This document shows, piece after piece, positions 48,825-58,021 of a stretch of DNA of 64,000 nt. The DNA is taken from contig NZ_FOTE01000001.1 in NCBI RefSeq assembly GCF_900114475.1, positions 186,001 to 250,000 of the forward strand, read 5' to 3'. A program made the position numbers and the translations under genes. The notes under the pieces are model-generated. The model was not told where the DNA came from and searched no databases. It saw only the letters and a list, made by a program, of their open reading frames with translations. The stretch's first letter is position 1; each line of letters opens with the position of its first letter. The DNA comes from Paenibacillus sp. 1_12 (GTDB taxonomy: Bacteria > Bacillota > Bacilli > Paenibacillales > NBRC-103111).

Positions 48825-48857
48825 AGGTTATGTGCGATAAATAAGTGCTGCTGCAAG

Positions 48858-48920
48858 GCCGAGGTATTCCTCCGATTGCTGTTGTTCCTGGCGCGCTTCG
48901 CTTCTGCAGAATACCTCGGC
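48858..48920. repeat. Long-loop inverted repeat
   Basis: GCCGAGGTATTC (48858-48869) and its exact complement (48909-48920) with a 39-base loop, between the antiporter stop and a terminator. Confidence 0.6.
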
Positions 48921-48965
48921 TGCTTCCCTCATGATTCATCGCAAAGTAGAGGATTAGAAACAAGC

Positions 48966-49003
48966 AAAAAGCCTGTTACATAAACGCGTAACAGGCTTTT
49001 TGT
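48966..49003. terminator. Bidirectional terminator between the antiporter and the DndB-like pair
   Basis: AAAAAGCCTGTTAC and GTAACAGGCTTTTT arms with an 8-base loop, usable on both strands. Confidence 0.9.
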
Positions 49004-49087
49004 TGTTCACTTTCACACTCGTAACACTTCAAAAATACATAAACAATCCATGTATGGAATCCAATATTAATTCATTCATTTAACGAC

Positions 49088-50260
49088 TTAAGCGGTCGAT
49101 GCTTCATCATCCTTAACATCCCCATGCAGTTCCTGAAACAGCTGAACAAATTTCGTATGTTTACGCAAAGATTTTTCATGAATCAGGTTCAGCTTGCCAT
49201 TGTCCAATTGACCAAAACGCTCAATGAGTTCCTCATTGTCCTGAGACCAATCGAAGCCATCGAATACACGCAGACATGTAGTCCAGTTCTTCACATACTT
49301 GCCCTCTTGGAATAAATATCCATTTGCATACAATGCGATACTTTCCTGCATAGCTCGACTGGAAGAGCTGTATTGCGGTAAACCTGGCTGCTCCGGCATT
49401 AGCGGAAGCAGTGTGGTGTAGAATTGGTGCAGAATCTCGACATAAGTGGTCGGATCTTGACGAATTTTACGGGCCAACTCATATGAAGGCTGCATTTTAC
49501 CAGTCAACAGCATCGTTGCTGTGGAATAGAGCCAGCTGAAGGAAGTGAAATTTTTATTATAGGAAGTCAAATTAGCACGACGCTCCACACCTGCACCCTT
49601 CAAGAACACATTATGATCCACAACCTGCTGAATGACCAAGTTCAAAGGATCGATACTGTCAAACGAATGACCCAATTCCTTGCTTACCAGCTGTACCTTG
49701 GAGTTAATGTCACCAAACAGCTGTTTCTCCTCTTCTTCACTCAAACCAATATAGATTTGAACGGCAAGCTCGCTTTCCAGCAATTCTAATCTACGACGTT
49801 CAAGCTGCTCGACAAGACCCTGCTGCTGTTCCAAATCCAAAGTAATCTCTTCGTTGTCTGGGTTACGGCGCTGTTTAATGCGAAGGGCAGCAATTTTTCT
49901 TTCATGACTGCGCACTTCCTTGGTCATTTGCTCATTTACGTATCCAAGAGCAAGAATCCTGTGCTGTCCGTCTAATATGCTCAGCTTGGAGCCAGGGCGT
50001 AGATAAAGTCCATTATCCGCCTTAGCCAGCGAGCTGACCTCACGCAATGACAATGTCACAGGGCCAAAAAAAACACGATCCAAATCTCTTTCCTGCAAAT
50101 AATTCGCTATCTTCCTCCGTTGTCCCGCACTCAGCTTTCGCTGGACCATAGGGTCAATTGAAGTATAGTTCAATATATCTTGTACCTGTATTGCAACCGT
50201 AGCGAGTCCAAAGTTCTCACAGAACGGAAAAATCGTCATATTCAAGCACAAACCATCCAT
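49088..50260 (-). CDS. DndB/DGQHR-domain protein, second of pair
   Basis: 390 residues. The defining motif is in KLSILDGQHRILALGY (ParB-like DGQHR domain, about 95-110). A charged coiled coil follows (about 120-180), then VQIYIGLSEEEEKQLFGDINSK, a block the upstream gene has as MIYLDINARQERQLFSDINKL. In dnd systems DndB is the regulator that accompanies DNA phosphorothioation; here no dndA, C, D, E or F gene is near. Its ATG shares one base with the TAA of the upstream gene (TAATG). DNA modification sensing or an ATPase role is inference. Confidence 0.8.
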   Translation of the reverse strand: MDGLCLNMTIFPFCENFGLATVAIQVQDILNYTSIDPMVQRKLSAGQRRKIANYLQERDLDRVFFGPVTLSLREVSSLAKADNGLYLRPGSKLSILDGQHRILALGYVNEQMTKEVRSHERKIAALRIKQRRNPDNEEITLDLEQQQGLVEQLERRRLELLESELAVQIYIGLSEEEEKQLFGDINSKVQLVSKELGHSFDSIDPLNLVIQQVVDHNVFLKGAGVERRANLTSYNKNFTSFSWLYSTATMLLTGKMQPSYELARKIRQDPTTYVEILHQFYTTLLPLMPEQPGLPQYSSSSRAMQESIALYANGYLFQEGKYVKNWTTCLRVFDGFDWSQDNEELIERFGQLDNGKLNLIHEKSLRKHTKFVQLFQELHGDVKDDEASTA

Positions 50261-51417
50261 TACATTGCATCCTCCTTAGCTTTATCCAGCAGCTCATCCT
50301 CACGGATCAGAAACAAATGATGCTCCTGATAAAAGTCTTTAATGTATTGGTAAGCCTTCATAATACGTGAACGTCTTGGCAATCGGTCTTTCTCATCGCC
50401 TACAAAAATAGCGTTCCAATCAATATGAGGCAATATTTTCATCGCGTACTCCAATGCATAACGATTAAAGCTGCCTGTCTTGGTCGCCTCACTATGGAAT
50501 ACCATTGCCATCGCAATCTGCATATTTTCCGTCCAGCACAGCTCACCTTTTTCAGGTTCCGGTAAATAGCGAAGCAAAGCATCAAAATAATACGAAGCCA
50601 GCTTTTGCAGTTCCTCGACGTCCTTAGGTTGAAAGTAATAGCCATTGTTACGTGCTGATGATTTCAAACGACCTTCAAATAAGCCTACCAAAATTTCGAC
50701 AAGCAAGTGATACGAGAACAAAAACTCTGGACCCTTACCACGTTCTGTAAACATATCAACCGAAATTCGTTTCATTGCAGGCTCTTGCTCAGCAATTTGA
50801 GTAGCCAGCACATGATAGAATCGACGCTGCTCTCTTAGAACAGCCAAATTACCACCAATTTTACGCGGAAGCTTGTTAATATCGGAGAAAAGTTGACGCT
50901 CCTGACGCGCATTGATGTCGAGATAAATCATCGTTGACATCGGGAACGAATACAATTTACTAAGCTTTTCGGAAATTTCCTCCATACGATCATATTCACG
51001 ACGATCCTTCGCACGAGTCATGTTGCTTTGCAGGGTTTCCATTAACCGACGAAATGCAGCCAACCGATGCTGCCCGTCTACCACATACAGCTTTTCAATC
51101 GCTTGTAAGCGGTATACTTTATTATCAGCATCATATTCTCCTGCACCTCTCGCAGAAAGAATAATACCAGGAAAATAAATTCCCTGTTTGTGCTCCAAAA
51201 AGAGCATGATATAGTCAATAAGCTTTGACAAGTTTTGAGGAACCAGCGAACGTTGAACCTCCAAATCTACTTCATATATGGAAAACAGCTTGCTCATCGG
51301 TAATGTCGTAGTTAGCGTAGTTTGACCAAATGTCCTCGATGCTGCACCGGGTATTTCGATATACGAGGACGCCCGTTGCCCTGCCAAAAGCTCTGACAGA
51401 GATGAAATCGTATCCAT
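50260..51417 (-). CDS. DndB/DGQHR-domain protein, first of pair
   Basis: 385 residues with VVDGQHRLAAFRRLM (about 115-130), preceded by GIYFPGIILSARG and followed by DINARQERQLFSDINKLPRK. The C-terminal half is helical and conserved in layout with its partner but low in identity, so the two look like old paralogues acting as a heteromer. AAGGAGGAAAAAGA lies before the ATG, and the gene is coupled to the next. No phosphorothioation enzymes, sspABCD or 7-deazaguanine genes flank it. Confidence 0.82.
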   Translation of the reverse strand: MDTISSLSELLAGQRASSYIEIPGAASRTFGQTTLTTTLPMSKLFSIYEVDLEVQRSLVPQNLSKLIDYIMLFLEHKQGIYFPGIILSARGAGEYDADNKVYRLQAIEKLYVVDGQHRLAAFRRLMETLQSNMTRAKDRREYDRMEEISEKLSKLYSFPMSTMIYLDINARQERQLFSDINKLPRKIGGNLAVLREQRRFYHVLATQIAEQEPAMKRISVDMFTERGKGPEFLFSYHLLVEILVGLFEGRLKSSARNNGYYFQPKDVEELQKLASYYFDALLRYLPEPEKGELCWTENMQIAMAMVFHSEATKTGSFNRYALEYAMKILPHIDWNAIFVGDEKDRLPRRSRIMKAYQYIKDFYQEHHLFLIREDELLDKAKEDAM

Positions 51418-51644
51418 TCTTTTTCCTCCTTATGATCACCATTATGGTTGTTAGTATTTTACTATAAAACACTGATATAAGTACATTATACACTGAAAAA
51501 TCACCAAACATTCAACTTTTGATAGAAAATTACCGCATAGATACTGGTTTTTATGATTTTTTTAGCCAAATCGACTATTTAGTTCCAATATTCACGAATT
51601 TGAGATGTAAAAATAATGGATAAACAATAAAATCACGTAAAAAA

Positions 51645-52532
51645 CTAATCAAGTATTGCAAGTACAGGTTCGAGAGACTGTGGCTCCATCCGTTGAATAA
51701 GATCACCATATTGCCCCAACCGCTTCTCTATTGTGAGTAGTGTGAAATCTTCAATGCGGCAATTATTGCGCAGTTCCTCCCATTTGAGAGGTGTTGAAAC
51801 TGTTGCCATTGAACGAGCTCGAGGCGTGTACGGTGCAGACATCGTTTTTCCATGCCAGTGCTGTAGGTAATCGATGTAAATTAAATCCCCGCGATTTTTC
51901 TTCAATCGCTCAATCGTAAACAAGTCAGGGTACTTCTTCGTTAAATAGCTGCCCAAAAAACGTCCGACCAGTCTTAGCTGTTCAAAGGTGTAACGTCCGT
52001 GCTGAATGGGAATGATCAGTTGAATACCGGTGGCCCCTGAGGTTTTGGGTATGGATTCAATGCCCATCGTTTCAAGCGCCTCACCTACCAGAAGTGCTGC
52101 CTGCATGATGCGGGGCTCCACTTCTTGGGAAGGATCGAGATCCACGATCCATTCTGCAGGCAATTCATCATTAATATAATGAAATGACGGATGAAATTCA
52201 AGACAAGCCAAATTACCGAGCCAAATGAGGGTCGGTAAAGAGTCCAGATTAACGTAATTAATTCCCTGAAAGGTGGCAGTTTTTACGAAGGAGGGAGTCG
52301 GTTTGGGAACTGCTTTTTGGTAAAAGGATTTATCATCAACACCGTTAGGAAAACGAATTGTTGTGAGGTAACGGTTTTGGCAATAATGAAGCAAATAAGG
52401 AGCTAAGATGATCAGTTTTTGTAAATACTCCAGCTTGGTAATGCCTGCATTTGGCCACAGCACCTTCTCTGGATTCGTCACTGTAATTTCGTGTCCTTCG
52501 ATCTGCACCGTGCCTTTGATTGACGTCCCCAC
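51645..52532 (-). CDS. ligD: LigD-type polymerase (primase-polymerase) domain protein
   Basis: Stand-alone polymerase domain of bacterial end joining, 295 residues. Motif I is WIVDLDPSQEV with the two metal-binding aspartates, motif II TSGATGIQLIIPI, and a third block is IYIDYLQHWHGKTMSAPYT with VSTPLKWEEL. In many bacteria this is fused to the ligase; here ligase and polymerase are separate genes. The start is GTG behind AGGAGAGGAG. It is 61 bases downstream of ku and probably co-transcribed with it. Confidence 0.9.
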   Translation of the reverse strand: MGTSIKGTVQIEGHEITVTNPEKVLWPNAGITKLEYLQKLIILAPYLLHYCQNRYLTTIRFPNGVDDKSFYQKAVPKPTPSFVKTATFQGINYVNLDSLPTLIWLGNLACLEFHPSFHYINDELPAEWIVDLDPSQEVEPRIMQAALLVGEALETMGIESIPKTSGATGIQLIIPIQHGRYTFEQLRLVGRFLGSYLTKKYPDLFTIERLKKNRGDLIYIDYLQHWHGKTMSAPYTPRARSMATVSTPLKWEELRNNCRIEDFTLLTIEKRLGQYGDLIQRMEPQSLEPVLAILD

Positions 52533-52593
52533 CTTAACACTCCTCTCCTATATGCGCAGCCATCGCATCATTCAGCGAATTTTTACTTGGATA

Positions 52594-53424
52594 TCAAGTC
52601 AACACTTTAACCTTTTTCTTCGACTTTTTGTCTGTTTTCCCCTCGTCATCAGGATGTGTCTTAACTGCCTCCAGGCTGGCTTGCAGTGCAGACATCAGAT
52701 CAATAACATTGGTACGCTGCTGCTCCGGCGCAATTTTCACTTCTTCACCAGCGATTTTATGCTGAATAGCATCCATTAAGGCAGCACGATAATCATCCTT
52801 ATACTTTTCCGGTTCAAAAGGTGAGGTTAACTGTTCAATCAGCATTTTGGCCATAGTTAACTCTTTATCGTTGACTTGAATTTGGTCAGGCAAATTAGGA
52901 ACCTGCTCGATAGTTCGAATCTCATCGGGATAAAAAATAGTTTCCATGACTAAACATCGGTCAATTACACGTATGCAGGATAAGCTGCTTTTTGAGCGAA
53001 TGGATACTTTTGCGATCGCAATTTTCCCTGTTTGTCGAAGCGACTCCAGCAGCAGGTTATATGCGTTAGTTCCTGTCTCACCAGGGGATAAATAATATGT
53101 TTTTTGAAAATAGATCGGGTCGATTTCATGAAGACCCACAAAATCCAAAATTTTGATTTCCTTATTGATTTCGCCATTCAGACTGTCGAGCTCATCTTTT
53201 TCAAACAACACAAACCGGCCCGATTCGTATTCATAACCACGAGCAATTTCTTCCCATTCCACTTCTTTATCGCATGTTGGGCATTTACGCACATAAGCAA
53301 GAGGCGTGGAGCATGTCTTGTGTATGTAACGCATGGATATGGATTTATCTTCTGTGGCGGTAAACATTTTAACAGGTACATTCACGAGTCCGAAACTTAT
53401 GGATCCTTTCCACAACGTTTGCAT
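52594..53424 (-). CDS. ku: Ku protein of non-homologous end joining
   Basis: 276 residues. Ku dimers bind double-strand ends and recruit LigD. It opens MQTLWKGSISFGLVNVPVKM, as bacterial Ku does, and has CPTCDKEVEWEE, FVLFEKDELDSL and a basic C-terminal tail (DKKSKKKVKVLT). GGAGGGACCGCC precedes the ATG. A good forespore sigma-G promoter lies in front, which matches the spore role of B. subtilis ykoV-ykoU. Confidence 0.95.
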   Translation of the reverse strand: MQTLWKGSISFGLVNVPVKMFTATEDKSISMRYIHKTCSTPLAYVRKCPTCDKEVEWEEIARGYEYESGRFVLFEKDELDSLNGEINKEIKILDFVGLHEIDPIYFQKTYYLSPGETGTNAYNLLLESLRQTGKIAIAKVSIRSKSSLSCIRVIDRCLVMETIFYPDEIRTIEQVPNLPDQIQVNDKELTMAKMLIEQLTSPFEPEKYKDDYRAALMDAIQHKIAGEEVKIAPEQQRTNVIDLMSALQASLEAVKTHPDDEGKTDKKSKKKVKVLT

Positions 53425-53452
53425 GGCGGTCCCTCCTCTGTCTACTTACCTG

Positions 53453-53483
53453 TAGTATGCGTTCCATTCCATTCAAATATGAA
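53453..53483 (-). promoter_or_regulatory. Sigma-G promoter of ku-ligD
   Basis: Minus strand -10 CATACTA (53453-53459), a perfect consensus, and -35 TTCATA (53478-53483) with an 18-base spacer. Only the leading G of the GHATR -35 is missing. Confidence 0.6.
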
Positions 53484-53596
53484 CTCTATCCTGGAAAACA
53501 GGATTCATGAAACCATAGAACATCGGAGATAATTGTAAGGAATGACCTTCAAAAGCTATTTGCTGCCGTTAACGACTTGCACGCATACGGAGGAAT

Positions 53597-54541
53597 ATGA
53601 TGATCATCACACCTGTTGTTCCGTTTGAACCGATATCGAACGATGAGATTCCTAAGGGCGAACCATGGATTGCACAAATCAAATGGGACGGGGTACGTAT
53701 GCTCACCTACTTTAATGGGCTGCAGGTAAAGCTATATAATCGCAAACTTAACGAACGAACGTTGCAATATCCCGAGCTACTGACGATTTCAGCTTATTGC
53801 AATGCACAATCCGTCATACTGGATGGGGAAATTATTGCCTTTGATCATAGCAAACCATCCTTCCATGAAATCATGAAAAGAGATCAATTACGTAAAGCAA
53901 GCCGCATCGATTCCATTCAAGCCCAAGTACCAATCGTTTATATGATATTTGATGTCCTTTTTTTAAATGGCGAATGGGTGACAGGAAAAACTTTACAGGA
54001 GAGGCAGCAAATTTTATCAAGTATCATTGTACAAAATGATCATGTCCAGTTAGTGCAAAATTTTACCGATACACAAGAGTTGTTTAAGGTTGCCAAAGCT
54101 CATGATCTGGAGGGCATTGTATGTAAAGACTTAAGCAGTGCTTATACGCTAGATGGCAAAGACCAAAGATGGCAGAAAAAAAAGAACTATAAAGACGTGA
54201 TTGCTGTCGTTGGCGGTGTAACCTTACGGTCTGGAGTCGTCAACTCGTTGCTGCTCGGTTTATTTAATGAACAGAAGCTTGTCTATATCGGTCATGCAGG
54301 GGCTGGCAGATTGTCCAACAAAGAATGGCTTCAATTTACTAAGTTAATTCAATCTCTTATTCAGACTGAACGTCCTTTTAGCAATGAGCCTGAACGAAGT
54401 CATGAGGCGGTTTGGATTAAACCAGTAATTACTGTAAAAATTCAATTTATGGAATGGACCCATCATTTGATTTTAAGGCAGCCGAGTATTCAAACCTTTG
54501 TGGAAGCAAAACCTGAGGAATGCACGTTTGAATCGGAATGA
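53597..54541 (+). CDS. ATP-dependent DNA ligase (LigD-type ligase domain)
   Basis: 314 residues. The catalytic Lys is in IAQIKWDGVRML (motif I, KxDG), motif III is YMIFDVLF, motif IV LEGIVCKDLS, and motif V is near RWQKKKNYK. A C-terminal OB domain follows. It seals double-strand breaks with Ku and the separate polymerase across the short divergent region. GGAGGAAT lies just before the ATG; the second ATG, 3 bases on, has a better spacing. Confidence 0.92.
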   Translation: MMIITPVVPFEPISNDEIPKGEPWIAQIKWDGVRMLTYFNGLQVKLYNRKLNERTLQYPELLTISAYCNAQSVILDGEIIAFDHSKPSFHEIMKRDQLRKASRIDSIQAQVPIVYMIFDVLFLNGEWVTGKTLQERQQILSSIIVQNDHVQLVQNFTDTQELFKVAKAHDLEGIVCKDLSSAYTLDGKDQRWQKKKNYKDVIAVVGGVTLRSGVVNSLLLGLFNEQKLVYIGHAGAGRLSNKEWLQFTKLIQSLIQTERPFSNEPERSHEAVWIKPVITVKIQFMEWTHHLILRQPSIQTFVEAKPEECTFESE

Positions 54542-54553
54542 GGGAAAACAAAC

Positions 54554-55381
54554 ATGGTCAATGTTGGCTGTCATGTCAGTATACAGAGGGGGTATTTGCA
54601 AGCAGCCAAAATGGCGTTTCAAATTGGAGCGTCATCCTTTCAATATTTCCCTAAAAATCCAAGAAATCTTACAATCAAATCCTTCAATTTACACGAAGCC
54701 GAGGCATGTGCCCGGTTCTGCGAAGAGAAAGGTTTGCTTTCTATGGGTCATGCTCCCTATCCATTAAACCTGGCAGTCGAAGAGGATTTGAGCGACATTA
54801 TGCTGCAGGCGATTCTCAACGGACTGGACATTACGGACGCTTGCGGTTCCGTAGGGTTAGTCGTGCATTTTGGAAAATACCGTGGAAAAGATCCCTTACA
54901 AGGTTATAAAAATATCATTTATTTGCTCAATAAGGCACTGCGGCAATGGCATGGAAAAGCTTGCATTCTGCTAGAGAACCAAGCCGGCGAAGGCACTCGA
55001 ATGGGCACAACACTAGAAGAGCTAGTGAAGATCAGGAATCTTTCGGATTACCCGGATAAAATCGGTTTTTGTCTCGACACCTGTCACGCATTTGCAAGTG
55101 GTCTATGGACTGGAGACAACTGGAATGAGGTTCAGCAAAAAGGGACGGAGCTTGGCTATTTTGATCATTTAAAAGCTGTTCATCTTAACGATTCCATGTA
55201 TGCTTCTGGTTCAAGGCGTGATCGGCACAGCTGTATAGGCAAGGGTCATATTGGTGAAGCGCCGATCAAACAGCTATTACGTTCCTCTGTCGTTAAAGGG
55301 CTGCCAGTCGTACTGGAAACGCCGTCACAAGGCGGCTCTCATCAGTCAGAAATTGCCTATGTTCAATCACTCCTGGACTAA
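54554..55381 (+). CDS. Endonuclease IV-like AP endonuclease
   Basis: 275 residues, a TIM-barrel zinc nuclease that cuts at abasic sites and cleans 3' ends. Metal-site blocks are CILLENQAGEG, GFCLDTCHAFASG, AVHLNDSMYASGS, HSCIGKGHIGEAPI and VVLETPSQGG. GAGGGAAAAC lies before the ATG. It starts 12 bases after the ligase gene, so the two form an operon, which suggests end processing for the Ku-LigD repair set. Confidence 0.92.
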   Translation: MVNVGCHVSIQRGYLQAAKMAFQIGASSFQYFPKNPRNLTIKSFNLHEAEACARFCEEKGLLSMGHAPYPLNLAVEEDLSDIMLQAILNGLDITDACGSVGLVVHFGKYRGKDPLQGYKNIIYLLNKALRQWHGKACILLENQAGEGTRMGTTLEELVKIRNLSDYPDKIGFCLDTCHAFASGLWTGDNWNEVQQKGTELGYFDHLKAVHLNDSMYASGSRRDRHSCIGKGHIGEAPIKQLLRSSVVKGLPVVLETPSQGGSHQSEIAYVQSLLD

Positions 55382-55393
55382 AAGCATTTGAAA

Positions 55394-55415
55394 AAGCCCT
55401 CGGATAAGAGGGCAT
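55394..55415 (-). terminator. Terminator after the histidine-rich gene
   Basis: GCCCTC and GAGGGC arms followed by TTTTTC on the minus strand. Confidence 0.55.
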
Positions 55416-55479
55416 TCATAGGATTATGTGCAGCTTTGCGTTGTTATCATCTCGTGATTGTATCTGTCGGGCAGGGATA

Positions 55480-55743
55480 TCAATGATGCCCTTGATATCC
55501 TTGATATCCTTGATATCCTTGATGTCCTTGATGTCCTTGATGTCCATAATTTCCTTGATGCCCATAATTTCCATAATGTGATGTTCCAGCCATTAGCCCG
55601 TGGAAATGTTTTGCTCTTTCCAAATGGTGGGCTTTTTGCTGGTCGTGGTAATGATGCATTTTCATGTGCCAATCATACATTTGTTTATGATAGGTACCGT
55701 GATCATGAGTATACATAGGCATTTGATCATGAGAAAAAGACAT
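55480..55743 (-). CDS. Histidine-rich repeat protein
   Basis: About 87 residues, with histidine, tyrosine, glutamine and methionine dominating. The N-terminal half holds HDHGTYHKQMYDWHMKMHHY. The C-terminus is three GHQ followed by three GYQ triplets, encoded by 9-bp DNA repeats. No signal peptide or cysteine. The ATG at 55743 (MSFSHDQMPM) follows GAGGAGTGG. Metal binding or a spore surface role would fit the composition, but no family is recognised. Confidence 0.7.
   Translation of the reverse strand: MSFSHDQMPMYTHDHGTYHKQMYDWHMKMHHYHDQQKAHHLERAKHFHGLMAGTSHYGNYGHQGNYGHQGHQGHQGYQGYQGYQGHH
55482..55575. repeat. 9-bp tandem repeat inside the histidine-rich gene
   Basis: On the plus strand TTGATATCC three times then TTGATGTCC three times (55492-55545), flanked by degenerate units. 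It encodes GYQ and GHQ triplets on the minus strand. Copy number is likely to vary between strains. Confidence 0.85.
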
Positions 55744-55854
55744 TTCGACAACCACTCCTCAGATTGTTGTTTAGTTTACGAAATCAGTCTATGGGGATTT
55801 ACCTAAAGGCAGCACGGCTATTGCCTATAGATGGAAAAAAACATAGTACGACAG

Positions 55855-57987
55855 TTATCCAGATACTTCTAAACGGGTTTGGGCAAAACGCCAAGTGACA
55901 GAGTTATAGGAAGGCAATTCCTCGTCAGCCCCAGTGAGCTCCCCACTGAATTCGCCATCCGAGTTCTGAGTAACAGCTGCTTTCCACCAACCACATTCGC
56001 CTTTCTCGTAATTGAAGGTTTCACCGTCATCGTCATACAACATCCCTTCACCAGGCTCGCTGCCAAAATGGACGAGTTCAAGCGCAACACGAGTACCTGC
56101 TTGTGGAACATGCGGCAGCGCTGGCATCATCGGAATGATCGAGCCGCTTTTTACAAATACCGGAATTTGCTCCAAGCCTGCTTGAATCCGGATGACACGC
56201 CCGCCTGTATAACGCTCTCCCGTCTCCAACCCATACCAGATTCCCGATGGGAGAAGAACATCCCTTTCCCATTCTCCTTCAACGAGTGGAGCCACCAGCA
56301 TGGCATCACCAACCATAAACTGATCATCCCACTCTCTCACTTTTTTCTTGCCGTACGCAGCATCTATCGTATTCAGGATAGAATGATCAGCATCAGGTCC
56401 GCCCGCTTCTGCTTGAGCAATCTCAGCAGCAGATAGGACAAACGGCATTGCGCGGAAAGGTGGTATTCCCTGCTCACGATAAAGGGCGAAATTTGAATAC
56501 AAATAAGGCAGCAGCCTCATTCTCAGCTTGATATAATGACGTATAATTCCTTCCACTTCAGGATAGGACCACGGCTTCGTCCCGTCTCCCCACGCATTCA
56601 GCATGGCCAGAGAAGAGAAACATACCGTTTGCATCCGTCTGACCCAGTCCTCTGCATTTCGAGCTTTACGAACCTCCGGTGTCCATAGCAGCCCGCTGAA
56701 GGAGGAATTGCAAAGCGCCCGTATAAATTGCTTATGATCATATAGATCCGAATAGAGTACATATGGCATCGTTGAAGCTGCTCCATTGGAAGCTCGTACA
56801 AGCCCATAGGTTCTCCGATTGTTGCTATGGTAAAGGTCGTAAGTCATTTTTTGAAACATTAAGCCGTATATTTGCCTCATCTGTTCGCCATCCAGACCGG
56901 AAGGAAACTTAGCGTGTCCAGGGAACATCCATGAATTGTTGGTTAATTCGCTTCCATCGCATTCGTCCAGCTTATAGCCGGCAACACCGATCTGAACATG
57001 ACGCTCTTCATGTTGATTTTTATACAGCTGTTGGGCTTCTGGCAATGAGTAGTCCGGCGCGAGCCCGCCCCAAACCGTATGACTGCCTGAAAGAGGCTGC
57101 AGCTTCTCGTAAAGCTCTGTTTCCGGTGATACGAAGGGGTGCTCCCACAGGTTTACGCGAAAGCCATTATGCTCGAGTGCTTTGACGAACGGCTCCGGCT
57201 CGGGAAACCTCGATTTCTCCCATTCATAAGTCACCGGATAGCTGTGGCTATGCCAGCCGGGTTCAAGACCTATCACATCACAGGGAATATCGTGCTCTCG
57301 GAATTGCCGTGCCTCCTCAAGTACTTCCTCCCCGCTAAACAGTGTAGGGACACGGTGCCAGAAACCAAGGCCCCACTTAGGAGGGAGCGCGCCCCCTCCG
57401 CAAAACAGGTTATATCTGGATACAACATCTGATAATGTCGGGCCGCCAAACACATAAACATCGGCTCCATCAGCGGGAATTTGAATCTCCACCCGCGAAG
57501 CGATCGGCGTAGCTTTCCAGCCCTTGTCCGTGTTGCGGTTACGGATCTCTGAAATTTGCGTGTCCTCCTGCTTTAAGGTAGAGCCGCAATGGATCGTTAC
57601 GATCCGCGAAGTATCCACCCACACGCCATATCCCAGATCACTGACATAAAAAGGGACTGGTGCATGCGTTTCGCCTGTATCTTGTTTGGGGTCACTGTTG
57701 ACGCGCAGATAACGAGTTCTTCCCCGCAGATTCATTCTTAATAATTGAAGCCCCGCACCATACAGCTTCTCAGTTGGATCAAGTGGAAATGATAGGATAT
57801 GTGCCCCTCTTGCTGCTTCAAGCTGGATGCTTTCCCATTCAAATGGCGGATTAACGCTTGGTTTCTGACTCAATGCATCCACCTTAGGTGAAACTCCCAT
57901 CCAGGAAAATGGTGTAATCGCTTGCGGATTCCCAATTGTAAGGCGCCATACGCCTGGTGCCGTTTCATTCCAAGCTTGTGTAGACAT
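55855..57987 (-). CDS. Glycoside hydrolase family 31 protein
   Basis: 710 residues, an alpha-glycosidase-type TIM barrel with an N-terminal beta domain. The nucleophile block is GVAGYKLDECDGSEL and the substrate block WGLGFWHRVPTL, IGLEPGWHSHSY. The region where GH31 usually has the acid/base Asp reads SGLLWTPEVRKARNAEDW, so it belongs to a divergent subfamily whose sugar specificity I cannot assign. No signal peptide, so it is cytoplasmic. Last gene of the probable cupin-oxidoreductase-GH31 operon. Confidence 0.9.
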   Translation of the reverse strand: MSTQAWNETAPGVWRLTIGNPQAITPFSWMGVSPKVDALSQKPSVNPPFEWESIQLEAARGAHILSFPLDPTEKLYGAGLQLLRMNLRGRTRYLRVNSDPKQDTGETHAPVPFYVSDLGYGVWVDTSRIVTIHCGSTLKQEDTQISEIRNRNTDKGWKATPIASRVEIQIPADGADVYVFGGPTLSDVVSRYNLFCGGGALPPKWGLGFWHRVPTLFSGEEVLEEARQFREHDIPCDVIGLEPGWHSHSYPVTYEWEKSRFPEPEPFVKALEHNGFRVNLWEHPFVSPETELYEKLQPLSGSHTVWGGLAPDYSLPEAQQLYKNQHEERHVQIGVAGYKLDECDGSELTNNSWMFPGHAKFPSGLDGEQMRQIYGLMFQKMTYDLYHSNNRRTYGLVRASNGAASTMPYVLYSDLYDHKQFIRALCNSSFSGLLWTPEVRKARNAEDWVRRMQTVCFSSLAMLNAWGDGTKPWSYPEVEGIIRHYIKLRMRLLPYLYSNFALYREQGIPPFRAMPFVLSAAEIAQAEAGGPDADHSILNTIDAAYGKKKVREWDDQFMVGDAMLVAPLVEGEWERDVLLPSGIWYGLETGERYTGGRVIRIQAGLEQIPVFVKSGSIIPMMPALPHVPQAGTRVALELVHFGSEPGEGMLYDDDGETFNYEKGECGWWKAAVTQNSDGEFSGELTGADEELPSYNSVTWRFAQTRLEVSG

Positions 57988-58021
57988 TCGAATTCCCCGT
58001 TCTACTTAATTTGAACAACTT

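Noticed and set aside
53425-53596. LexA box in the divergent ku/ligase region
   Set aside because: No CGAAC-N4-GTTCG type site is present; a sigma-G promoter explains ku better.
55458-55718. Plus-strand frame with DILDILDVLDV repeats
   Set aside because: It is the antisense reading of the 9-bp repeats; the minus-strand frame has the ribosome site and sensible composition.
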